Below are positions 27,296 to 33,652 of a stretch of DNA of 64,000 nucleotides, piece by piece. The first letter of the stretch is position 1. Each line of letters begins with the position of its first letter. Where the stretch lies: assembly GCF_042675705.1 (NCBI RefSeq), contig NZ_JBHTJJ010000001.1; one strand, written 5' to 3'. Below the pieces are notes generated by a model. That model was not told the DNA's origin. It saw only the letters and a list, made by a program, of their open reading frames with translations, and ran no database searches. This stretch comes from Ruegeria arenilitoris. Lineage in GTDB: Bacteria; Pseudomonadota; Alphaproteobacteria; Rhodobacterales; Rhodobacteraceae. The translations under genes were made by a program, and so were the position numbers.

Positions 27296-27433
27296 TCATC
27301 GAGCGAGTCCGTCTGTGGCCTTTGCTTGCGCGACGTTTAGAGTTTTCGCACCGCGGCCGCAGTAAACATCGGCTGGCTTCAGATCACCGCGGCTCTCGTG
27401 ATAACGATGGCAGTTGTAGTGATCCGCGAAACG
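27296..27433 (-). pseudogene. IS3-family transposase C-terminal fragment
   Basis: Reading leftwards from 27433 the frame gives RFADHYNCHRYHES, then GDLKPADVYCGRG and a short basic tail to TGA at 27296. This matches the C-terminal end of the integrase-core transposases of IS3-type elements (YNxxRxHESLGxxTPADVYxGR, family knowledge). Only about 45 residues remain and there is no start. It begins 12 bp after the terminase stop on the same strand, so its insertion or deletion probably cut the terminase gene. Together with 27210-27264 it makes the 362-bp gap before hsdM a graveyard of insertion sequences. Confidence 0.6.
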
Positions 27434-27445
27434 CGGCGCCACGGC

Positions 27446-28024
27446 TCAGGCGGCGCGTGTGGCCTCGACGCCCATGCGTGGACACTCGGGGCAGTTGGGG
27501 TTGGGATCTTCGGTGAGGCGGTAGCCGTAGCCGCCAGCGTCGTCAGGGATGCGGGGATCTTCGATCACCCCGGCCATAGCGGCGTCACGTCCTTTTTCGG
27601 CGCTGAACACCGAGAAAACCGCGCGGGCCTTGGCCTCGGTGAACTCGCGCTCGGTTTTCCATTGGTATTGATGGTCGATGCCGTGGCAGTAGCGGCAGGG
27701 CGCGTAGACGTGCTGCGTCAGCTCTCGTGGGTCTGCTGTGGCGATCTGGGTCCAAAGCTCTACGACGCCCTCAGCGTCCAGCATGGCCTTGCTCTCGATC
27801 TGCCTGCGGCCCTCCGCGATGGCTTTGGCGACCTTAACATTGTCTAGCAACCTGGATGCGGTCACGTCAGCCGAACCGGGGGCATATCCGGCCTTGATTG
27901 CGGCCTGCCTGCCGTTGGGGTCGGCCAAGTATGCCAGCACGAAATCACGCTGCCGCACGGTCAGATCGAACTGATCTAGCCATGTGGTATCTGCCAGTGC
28001 GGGATTGTCGGTCGTGCTGCTCAT
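27446..28024 (-). CDS. Phage terminase small subunit, probably truncated at the C-terminus
   Basis: A 192-residue Terminase_2-type small subunit, the DNA-recognition part of a phage packaging motor. The N-terminal DNA-binding helix-turn-helix reads LTVRQRDFVLAYLADPNGRQAAIKAGYAPGSADVTASRLL. A metal-site-like CRYCHGIDHQYQW follows, then NPNCPECP, after which relatives normally continue for some 60 more residues with the oligomer/large-subunit contact. Here the frame ends in GVEATRAA and an IS transposase fragment starts 12 bp on. ATG 28024 is preferred over 28093, as the earlier residues do not resemble the family. No large subunit is present, as in satellites that borrow a helper's motor. The TGACCT array lies 131 bp upstream. 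Confidence 0.78.
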   Translation of the reverse strand: MSSTTDNPALADTTWLDQFDLTVRQRDFVLAYLADPNGRQAAIKAGYAPGSADVTASRLLDNVKVAKAIAEGRRQIESKAMLDAEGVVELWTQIATADPRELTQHVYAPCRYCHGIDHQYQWKTEREFTEAKARAVFSVFSAEKGRDAAMAGVIEDPRIPDDAGGYGYRLTEDPNPNCPECPRMGVEATRAA

Positions 28025-28154
28025 TCCGGGGGCGGGCCTCTTGCGCCTCAAGATTGCGGCCAGAGTATGCGACAATTCGCAATCAGGCAACAATCTTCAT
28101 GCGACCCGGCCCCTATCATCATCATCTATCTAGTTTGTTTATTTGTTATTTTAG

Positions 28155-28419
28155 TGACCTTTCGCTGACCTCTGACCTGACCTTTGCTTGACCTCAGAAT
28201 ATCATTTTCCCTCAGTTTTACAGCGTGTTGTCTGACCTTTTCTTGACCTCTTGCCTGACCTTTTCTTGACCTTCGCCCTGACCTCTGGCCTGACCTATCC
28301 GTGACCTTTCCTTGACCTATCCCTGACCTCTTAACCGCACTTTATCTTTTAATACCAATTAACTATCTGACCTTTTCCTGACCTAAGCCCTGACCTTTCG
28401 CTGACCTTTTGCCTGACCT
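28155..28419 (+). repeat. Phased TGACCT array: 19 copies in three blocks
   Basis: TGACCT occurs 19 times, always on the plus strand. Block 1 starts at 28155, 28166, 28173, 28178 and 28189. Block 2 starts at 28233, 28244, 28256, 28267, 28279, 28291, 28302, 28313 and 28324. Block 3 starts at 28368, 28379, 28391, 28402 and 28414. Spacing is 11-12 bp except for the close 7/5-bp pair in block 1, so nearly all lie on one DNA face. Both gaps between blocks measure 44 bp (four 11-bp steps) and are AT-richer, which keeps the phase. The layout fits iterons of a replication origin, a terminase pac/cos recognition region or a partition site. There are no unique spacers as in CRISPR. Confidence 0.9.
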
Positions 28420-28476
28420 CCGTTTCTGCTGTCGCCATGCCCGATTTTTTTGCCTGCGATCCCTGTGATTATGTTG

Positions 28477-28490
28477 CATGTTGCAACATG
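28477..28490. promoter_or_regulatory. 14-bp perfect palindrome CATGTTGCAACATG
   Basis: It sits 58 bp after the TGACCT array and 33 bp before the micro-ORF at 28523. The same half-sites occur at 16238-16257 near the left island end. Likely an operator for the island's XRE regulator or a site for another island protein; not proven. Confidence 0.5.
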
Positions 28491-28522
28491 GCTCTCCAAG
28501 AGTGAAACACAGGAGGCAGAAA

Positions 28523-28564
28523 ATGAAAAAGATCATCGAACCGAATTTGTCGCTTTGGCGCTGA
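28523..28564 (+). CDS. 13-residue micro-ORF with strong RBS
   Basis: ATG at 28523 is preceded by a perfect AGGAGG at 28511-28516 and encodes MKKIIEPNLSLWR followed by TGA. The 14-bp palindrome just upstream could regulate it. It may be a leader peptide, or the undamaged start of a larger gene that was lost. The rest of the 28565-28767 stretch shows no convincing gene. Confidence 0.3.
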   Translation: MKKIIEPNLSLWR

Positions 28565-28767
28565 AGTAACAAACCCAAAGGCTCGATCGAATCGTTACGC
28601 ACCAGCTTGGTATCGTCACCTCTGGAACACCCACCATTCCCTTCAAAATCAGTCGCAATGAACACTGAGCCACATCCAACACACCGCAAAGCTAAAGCAA
28701 GCAACGGGACGAAGCACCAATAAGACCGCAGGCGAATTTTGACGGCGAAGGAAGTACGGAGCAAAAT

Positions 28768-29079
28768 ATGAGACTACGCATCAAGGAGGCTCGCCTCTCA
28801 AAAGGCCTGAAGCAAGAGGACGTCGCGGAAAGGATCGGCTTGTCTCGCTCTTATTTCGCGCAATTGGAAAGCGGAACTCGACAGCTTACACCGCGAAAAC
28901 AGGTCGCTATCGCAGAAGTTCTCGGCGTGAACCCAACCGATCTTGTCGACTTCAGCGCTCCCGACAAGGATGACGAGGCCCTTCTTATTGAGGCCTTCCG
29001 TTCGCTATCCCCAGAACAAAGGAAAGCTTGGCTTGAATGGGCGCGGGTAGCGATAGGATCCATGGAAGACGCTAAGTGA
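28768..29079 (+). CDS. XRE-family (HTH_3) regulator of the island
   Basis: A 103-residue DNA-binding protein. Residues 3-58 form a Cro/C1-type helix-turn-helix (IKEARLSKGLKQEDVAERIGLSRSYFAQLESGTRQLTPRKQVAIAEVLGV shortened here as family pattern); the acidic C-terminal helix (DDEALLIEAFRSLSPEQRKAWLEW) probably dimerises. A GGAG RBS precedes the ATG. It is the likely repressor of the element, comparable to C1 or the satellite Stl regulators. Its stop overlaps the GTG start of the excisionase-like remnant by 3 bp, as expected for a regulator-xis pair. Confidence 0.82.
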   Translation: MRLRIKEARLSKGLKQEDVAERIGLSRSYFAQLESGTRQLTPRKQVAIAEVLGVNPTDLVDFSAPDKDDEALLIEAFRSLSPEQRKAWLEWARVAIGSMEDAK

Positions 29080-29292
29080 AGGTTAGCGGCCGGAAGCCTC
29101 GAGCTGATCCCCTGCTGACCAAGCCAAAACTCGCTGCTGCCATGGAAACACCCTTTCTATTCTCGACTCCCCTTGGCGATACGAGGCTCGCGGCGACCGA
29201 CCAATAGTCCGCGACCGATTCTGAAGGAATCCAGGGCCAGTCTGGTGAAGGTCGAGGATCTGGAAAACCTGATCGAAGGAAAAGCGGCCTAA
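29076..29292 (+). pseudogene. Excisionase/AlpA-like remnant with broken frame
   Basis: A GTG at 29076, overlapping the XRE stop, opens DPLLTKPKLAAAMETPF... and runs to a TAG at about 29206. In a different frame just after it comes ILKESRASLVKVEDLENLIEGKAA ending in TAA at 29292. Together these look like the N- and C-terminal parts of a small winged-helix excisionase (LLTKPxLAAA... VxVEDLEALI...), with a frameshift between. The gene order regulator then excisionase fits a mobile element. The identification rests on short patterns. Confidence 0.35.
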
Positions 29293-29315
29293 AGTGGCAG
29301 GTATGAGTTGCCAAA

Positions 29316-29336
29316 TGTGGGGCAGAATGTGGGGCG
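29316..29336 (+). promoter_or_regulatory. Paired TGTGGGGC motifs, right (integrase arm-site candidates)
   Basis: TGTGGGGCA at 29316 and TGTGGGGCG at 29328 are 12 bp apart, matching the left pair at 16353/16365 in sequence, spacing and orientation. They lie 56 bp inside the tRNA-proximal boundary. Confidence 0.45.
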
Positions 29337-29391
29337 GCTCAGGTCGTCCCTCTTTTTTGTCTTTGATTTACAGTATGTTGAGAGAAATTCA

Positions 29392-29465
29392 TGGAGCGGG
29401 TAGCGGGAATCGAACCCGCGCGTTCAGCTTGGGAAGCTGACAGGCTACCATTACATCATACCCGC
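29392..29465 (-). tRNA. tRNA-Gly (CCC anticodon)
   Basis: On the minus strand a full cloverleaf can be drawn: acceptor stem GCGGGTA/TACCCGC, anticodon stem TCAGC/GCTGA around the loop TTCCCAA with anticodon CCC, T-arm CGCGGGTTCGATTCCCGC and an encoded CCA end. The 3' end points left into the island, so the island lies downstream of the gene and leaves it intact. The D-arm is short (ATGTAATGGTAGC). Confidence 0.95.
29394..29405 (+). repeat. Right attachment-site copy inside tRNA-Gly 3' end (attR candidate)
   Basis: GAGCGGGTAGCG here covers the discriminator-side CC, the 3' acceptor strand and the first T-stem bases. It is identical to 16221-16232. Confidence 0.55.
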
Positions 29466-29526
29466 CGCTCGGTGCTGAATATCACCCGTCCTTCGCCGAA
29501 TTCAAGATGCTTCGATCAGCGCGGCA

Positions 29527-29555
29527 AACAAAAAGGCCGGGCAGATTGCCCGGCC
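29527..29555 (-). terminator. Rho-independent terminator after the methyltransferase operon
   Basis: On the minus strand a GGCCGGGCA/TGCCCGGCC stem of 9 bp with a 3-nt loop is followed by TTTTT. It lies 20 bp after the stop of the corrinoid methyltransferase gene and insulates it from the tRNA and island. Confidence 0.85.
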
Positions 29556-29574
29556 CGTTGACAAAGCAGCCTGT

Positions 29575-30639
29575 TCAGGCCCGGCGACGTCGAGCACCGC
29601 CCCGGCGGCCACGTGCGCTCTCGCCTTCGGCACCAGCAGCATCGGCCGGTTTGTTGAACTTGATCCACTCGCCGCCATGCGGGTCGTTGTTGGTCAGCAG
29701 GTTGGCAGCGCGGATGGCCTCCATTTCCTTGCCGGCGCGCGGCTTGGTCGAGCCCAGCCCGAACATCTGAACGAAGGTTTCGTCGTCCATGCCGTCGGGC
29801 AGGATGATGCCCGCCGCCGCAACCTCGGCCTTTTTCTCGGCAATCTTCTTCTGCGTCACCGGCAGCGCCACCGGGTTCATGATGGCCGAGGTCATGCCCG
29901 CGCCCATCGCCATCGGCAGGAAGGCGTTGTTGATGCCGTGACGGTTCGGCAGACCGAACGAGATGTTGGACGCGCCACAGGTGGTGTTCACGCCCAGCTC
30001 TTCGCGCAGGCGGCGTACCAGGGCAAAGACCTGCTGGCCGGCAGTAGCCATCGCGCCGATCGGCATCACCAGCGGGTCCACCACGATGTCGTGGGCCGGA
30101 ATGCCATAGTCGGCCGCACGCTGGACGATCTTCTTGGCCACCTCAAAGCGCACGTCGGGGTCTTCGGAAATGCCCGTGTCGTCGTTCGAAATCGCCACAA
30201 CCGGCACGTTGTATTTCTTGACCAGCGGCAAAACCAATTCCAGCCGCTCTTCCTCGCCCGTGACAGAGTTCAGCAGCGGACGACCCTCGGCGGCGGCCAG
30301 ACCTGCCTCGAGCGCACCCGGAACCGAGCTGTCGATGCACAACGGCACATCGACCAGACCCTGCACCAGCTCGACGATCTTGGTCATCAGCGGCGGTTCG
30401 GTCTCGTTCGGGTTGGGGTTCGAGTTGTAGACCACGCCCGCATTGATATCCAGCACGGTCGCCCCAGCAGCCACCTGCGCCAGCGCGTCCTGCTCGACGG
30501 TCGAGAAATCGCCCGCTTCCAACTCGGCGGCCAGCTTCTTGCGGCCGGTCGGATTGATCCGCTCGCCGATCACGCAGAACGGCTGATCGAAGCCGATGAT
30601 CGCGGTTTTGGTCTTTGATTCTACGACTGTACGGGTCAT
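29575..30639 (-). CDS. Methyltetrahydrofolate:corrinoid methyltransferase (pterin-binding family)
   Basis: A 354-residue protein of the DHPS-like pterin-binding TIM-barrel family (MetH middle domain, AcsE, MtvA-like). Signatures are IGERINPTGRKKLA, ATVLDINAGV with the pterin-binding Asp and Asn, PLCIDSSVPGAL and NSVTGEEER, and later TTCGASNISFGLPNR. It should move a methyl group between a corrinoid protein and tetrahydrofolate. The C-terminal ~25 residues form an Arg/Gly-rich tail (ARGRRGGARRRRA) not needed for the barrel. It follows the MetF-like gene by 9 bp. No corrinoid protein lies nearby. Confidence 0.85.
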   Translation of the reverse strand: MTRTVVESKTKTAIIGFDQPFCVIGERINPTGRKKLAAELEAGDFSTVEQDALAQVAAGATVLDINAGVVYNSNPNPNETEPPLMTKIVELVQGLVDVPLCIDSSVPGALEAGLAAAEGRPLLNSVTGEEERLELVLPLVKKYNVPVVAISNDDTGISEDPDVRFEVAKKIVQRAADYGIPAHDIVVDPLVMPIGAMATAGQQVFALVRRLREELGVNTTCGASNISFGLPNRHGINNAFLPMAMGAGMTSAIMNPVALPVTQKKIAEKKAEVAAAGIILPDGMDDETFVQMFGLGSTKPRAGKEMEAIRAANLLTNNDPHGGEWIKFNKPADAAGAEGESARGRRGGARRRRA

Positions 30640-30648
30640 GTCCGGTCC

Positions 30649-31575
30649 TTAAGCGTTTACAGGCTTCGCCGAGGCGCCGCCGTTTTCGATGGCCCAGTTG
30701 GCATTGGTCTTGATGCCGCCAAGCGGGAAGAAGTGTACGTTGGTGATGTTGAAGTCGGGGTTGGCCGCCTTGTGCTGGGCCAATTCGGTAATCACGTCGG
30801 TCGGCTCGTAGGGCAGCAGCAGCTTGGACACGTCCATGGCGCGCTTCTGCAGCACCTTCAGCGACGGGCCCACACCGCAGGCGATCGCGAATTTGATCAG
30901 CGTCTGCAGCTTGGCCGGACCGGCGATGCCGATATGGATCGGCAGGTCGATCCCGGCCGCCTTCAGACCGTCGGCCCATGCGATGATCGGCTTGGCGTCA
31001 AAGGCAAACTGGGTGGCCAGCGCCATTTCGGCGTCGGTGGTTTCGCTGAATTTCTGCTTCCAACACAATGCCTCGTCCACATTCTTGGTGGAACCGTCCG
31101 GGTCGATGTCCTTGTTGCCCTCGGGGTGACCTGCGACGTGCAGGCGCTTGAAGCCCGCCTTGTCGAACAGGCCCGTTTCCAGCAACTGCATCGAGCTGTC
31201 GAATTCGCCATGGGGCTTGGCAACGCCTCCGGCCAGCAGCAACGCCTGATCGACGCCCGCCTCGCCCTGATACATGGCGATCCAGTTCTCCAGCGTCGCC
31301 GCGTCATTGATGATGCGGGCCGGGAAATGCGGCATGACCGGATAGCCCTCGGCCGCGATCCGCTTGGCCGTGCGCACCATGTCCTCGATCGGCGTGCCTT
31401 CGATATGGGCGATGTAGACACGCGTGCCTTCGGGCAGCAGGTCGCGGAAATCCTCGACCTTCTCGGCAGTACGCGGCATGACTTCGATCGAATAACCCTG
31501 CAAAAAGGCTTCGACGGTCGGGTTCACCGGGGCCTTATCGGCCGCATCACGTTTCTTGAAGTTCAGCAAAGCCAT
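30649..31575 (-). CDS. MetF-like methylenetetrahydrofolate reductase
   Basis: A 308-residue TIM-barrel flavoprotein of the methylenetetrahydrofolate reductase superfamily. It shows SIEVMPRTAEKVEDF in place of the usual N-terminal Glu motif, GYPVMPHFPAR, QALLLAGGVAKP in the FAD/folate region and IHIGIAGPAKLQTL. It probably interconverts methyl- and methylene-tetrahydrofolate, passing the methyl group taken from the corrinoid onward. The start at 31575 has a GGGAGG RBS; an in-frame start at 31611 would overlap the upstream gene. It forms an operon with its neighbours on both sides. Confidence 0.82.
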   Translation of the reverse strand: MALLNFKKRDAADKAPVNPTVEAFLQGYSIEVMPRTAEKVEDFRDLLPEGTRVYIAHIEGTPIEDMVRTAKRIAAEGYPVMPHFPARIINDAATLENWIAMYQGEAGVDQALLLAGGVAKPHGEFDSSMQLLETGLFDKAGFKRLHVAGHPEGNKDIDPDGSTKNVDEALCWKQKFSETTDAEMALATQFAFDAKPIIAWADGLKAAGIDLPIHIGIAGPAKLQTLIKFAIACGVGPSLKVLQKRAMDVSKLLLPYEPTDVITELAQHKAANPDFNITNVHFFPLGGIKTNANWAIENGGASAKPVNA

Positions 31576-31601
31576 TGCGGCCTCCCATAAAGATCTGGGG
31601 C

Positions 31602-31898
31602 TCATGCCCAACCGTCATTTGCGATCAGGGCCTTGATGCGGTCCTGATCGTATTCCGTTTCTAGGCGCAACGCTTCAGCCTCGGCGATCTCGGTCGGGTC
31701 GCCCTCAACCTCGAACGGCTCGGCTTTGCGCCACTCGGCCAGATAGGCATCACTGTCCTTGGCGTTCACCTTCATGGCGGCGCGGTCGATTGCTTGCTCG
31801 AACCGCACATCCAACTGTCGTTTTGCGCCACGGCGGCCCTTGCCCACGATGACCTGAGCGGGGATGTCGCGCCAGTAAACGATGGTGACGTCAGGCAT
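31602..31898 (-). CDS. Small 'virulence factor' family protein (PF13769-like)
   Basis: A 98-residue protein with the opening VTIVYWRDIPAQVIVGKGRRGAKRQL, recognisable from the family annotated only as 'virulence factor', which in alphaproteobacteria sits beside the MetF-like and methyltetrahydrofolate methyltransferase genes. The C-terminus is acidic and helical. An AGGAGG RBS precedes the start. It heads the three-gene operon. Its biochemical role is unknown; linkage suggests a helper in corrinoid one-carbon transfer. Confidence 0.7.
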   Translation of the reverse strand: MPDVTIVYWRDIPAQVIVGKGRRGAKRQLDVRFEQAIDRAAMKVNAKDSDAYLAEWRKAEPFEVEGDPTEIAEAEALRLETEYDQDRIKALIANDGWA

Positions 31899-32135
31899 TG
31901 GTCTTGATTCCTCCTAACCAGATGGTTCGGTTCTAAACGGCTATGTGGGGCCGGGTCGGTCGGATTTCGACACCCGGGGCTTTTCCAGCGACGTTTTGCA
32001 ATTCGGGATACAAGCCCTGCACCGGTTTCTCCAGTCTCGGGATCTATCAAAATCCTCATGACTTTAATGAGCGTCTTGCACGACGCGCGCCCGCGACCTA
32101 AGGTCGGGGTAACTCGAAAATCGGAGGGCGTGACG

Positions 32136-33248
32136 ATGGCGCCCAAGCGTCCCAAAGGTGCGGGCGCGTTCCCGAAGGTGGTCGAAAGCCCCGCGCCGGC
32201 AAGACCCGATCCAGACGCCCTGTATGCTGCGCTGGATCTGGGAACAAATAGCTGCCGCATGTTGATCGCCCAGCCCAAGGGCAGCGGGTTCCATGTGGTG
32301 GACAGCTTCTCGAAGTCCGTGCAACTGGGCTCGGGGCTTGAAAGGACCGGACGGCTGTCGCGGTCCTCCATGGCGCGAACCATTCAAGCCTTGCGCATTT
32401 GCCAGCAGAAGCTGAAGCGCAACAAGGTCAAGCGCATGCGGCTGGTGGCGACCGAGGCCTGCCGCCGCGCCCGGAATTCGCGCGACTTCATCCGGCAGGT
32501 GAAGCGTGAGACTGGCCTGACCCTTGAAATCATCCAACCCGAGGAAGAAGCCCGTCTGGCGGTCATTTCCTGTGCTCCGCTGGTCAGCACCAAGACCGAG
32601 CAGTTGTTGGTCGTCGATATCGGCGGCGGCTCGACCGAGCTGGTCTGGATTGACCTGTCCTCGGTTCCGCGACGCGACCGTTCAACGGCGATCATGCGGC
32701 TGCATAACGGGTTTCACACCGTCGACAGTCCCTTTCCCGCCGCCAAGGTGGTGGACTGGATCAGCGTTCCACTGGGCGTCGCCACACTGCGCGATCAGTT
32801 CCACGATGTCGAAGACGATGCTGCCCGCTTTGCCCTGATGAGTTGGTTTTTTGAAGAAAACCTCGCCGATTTTGCGCCCTATAAGGACGAACAGGCCCGC
32901 GAGGGGTTTCAGATCGTTGGCACTAGCGGCACCGTCACAACCGTTGCTGCCTCTCATCTGGGCCTGAAACGCTATGACCGGACCAAGGTGGACGGCCTGC
33001 GCATGACCAGCGATCAGATCGACAAGGTCATTCGCGGCTATCTGGAGCTTGGCCCTCAAGGCCGCCGTCGCGATCCGCGCATCGGCGAGGACCGGCAGGC
33101 CCTGATCATGTCCGGATCTGCCATCTTGCAGGCGCTGTTGCGCTGCTGGCCGACCGACCGCCTCTCGGTGGCGGACCGCGGGCTGCGCGAGGGTTTGCTT
33201 TATGCACAGATGAGCGCCGATGGCGTCCTGGAAGACGGGCCGTTTTGA
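32136..33248 (+). CDS. Ppx/GppA-family exopolyphosphatase/pppGpp phosphohydrolase
   Basis: A 370-residue ASKHA-fold phosphatase acting on polyphosphate or (p)ppGpp. Motifs are YAALDLGTNSCRMLIA, the second-domain VVDIGGGSTELVWID, RLVATEACRRARN and IVGTSGTVTTVAA. ATG 32136 has a GGAGG RBS 9 nt upstream; an earlier in-frame start at 32058 does not. A basic Pro-rich N-terminal extension of about 25 residues precedes the core. Being shorter than E. coli Ppx (513), it lacks the C-terminal HD-like domains, as is common in Rhodobacterales. It is near rlmE, a frequent pairing. Confidence 0.87.
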   Translation: MAPKRPKGAGAFPKVVESPAPARPDPDALYAALDLGTNSCRMLIAQPKGSGFHVVDSFSKSVQLGSGLERTGRLSRSSMARTIQALRICQQKLKRNKVKRMRLVATEACRRARNSRDFIRQVKRETGLTLEIIQPEEEARLAVISCAPLVSTKTEQLLVVDIGGGSTELVWIDLSSVPRRDRSTAIMRLHNGFHTVDSPFPAAKVVDWISVPLGVATLRDQFHDVEDDAARFALMSWFFEENLADFAPYKDEQAREGFQIVGTSGTVTTVAASHLGLKRYDRTKVDGLRMTSDQIDKVIRGYLELGPQGRRRDPRIGEDRQALIMSGSAILQALLRCWPTDRLSVADRGLREGLLYAQMSADGVLEDGPF

Positions 33249-33264
33249 GAAAGCTCTGCGCAGC

Positions 33265-33600
33265 ATGCCGCTTGCGACCATAGCGATCGCCTACCGGGTT
33301 TCGACGGCTGCAACCACGATCTGTGCGCTTGAGGCTGCCGGGTTCAAGGTGTTCAGCCCGGGTTTTCACATCGCCAACACCGTTCCGCACTATGCATTGG
33401 CGATTGGCGGCATTGGGATCGCCGTACCAGCGGTCGACTCGGCAAAGGCGCTAGAACTGCTGCACAGTTTTTCGGCGTCACCGCCGACATCTGGCACCCT
33501 CGGCGGGAAGCTCTTGAACGGTCTTGGATGGGTGGCATTTGGTATTTCTACGCCCTGGCCCGATCTGCTATTGATGGAGCGGTCGATATCATCGGCTTGA
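33265..33600 (+). CDS. DUF2007-like small protein
   Basis: A 111-residue protein with ATIAIAYRVSTAATTICALEAAGFKVF and HYALAIGGIGIAVPAVDSAKALELL, resembling the DUF2007 'putative signal-transducing' fold (a βαβ unit of mixed hydrophobics). ATG 33265 is preferred over an in-frame ATG at 33220, which would overlap the Ppx/GppA stop; neither has a strong RBS. The C-terminal half contains a Gly-rich hydrophobic stretch (LGGKLLNGLGWVAFGI) that could touch the membrane. Function unknown. Confidence 0.55.
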   Translation: MPLATIAIAYRVSTAATTICALEAAGFKVFSPGFHIANTVPHYALAIGGIGIAVPAVDSAKALELLHSFSASPPTSGTLGGKLLNGLGWVAFGISTPWPDLLLMERSISSA

Positions 33601-33652
33601 TGCCACATGAACAAGCGGGTAAAGGCCTCGCAGTCTTCAGGAGACCTTTTCA

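Larger units (their letters stand above)
16221..29405. mobile_element. Genomic island in tRNA-Gly(CCC): satellite-like element with a restriction operon
   Basis: About 13.2 kb bounded by a 12-bp direct repeat, GAGCGGGTAGCG, at 16221-16232 and inside the tRNA-Gly 3' end at 29394-29405. Just inside the boundaries are paired TGTGGGGC motifs in the same orientation. The content is an integrase (with an in-frame TGA), the six-gene hsd operon, IS remnants, a small-terminase gene, a TGACCT repeat array, an XRE regulator and an excisionase-like remnant. No capsid, tail, portal or large-terminase gene is present. This composition matches a phage satellite or a gutted prophage that now serves as a defence island. 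The boundary call rests on a short repeat but is supported by its fit to the tRNA 3' end and by the gene content. Confidence 0.7.

Noticed and set aside
28155..28419. CRISPR array
   Set aside because: The repeat is only 6 bp with 5-6 bp between copies; there are no spacer-length unique segments and no cas genes.
28363..28764. Leftward 133-residue ORF with a hydrophobic start
   Set aside because: Its second half is the translated TGACCT array and the first half has no convincing family resemblance or RBS; judged fortuitous.
31899..32135. Cobalamin or SAM riboswitch upstream of the corrinoid methyl-transfer operon
   Set aside because: No conserved B12-box or SAM-aptamer core could be drawn; only GC-rich inverted segments were seen.
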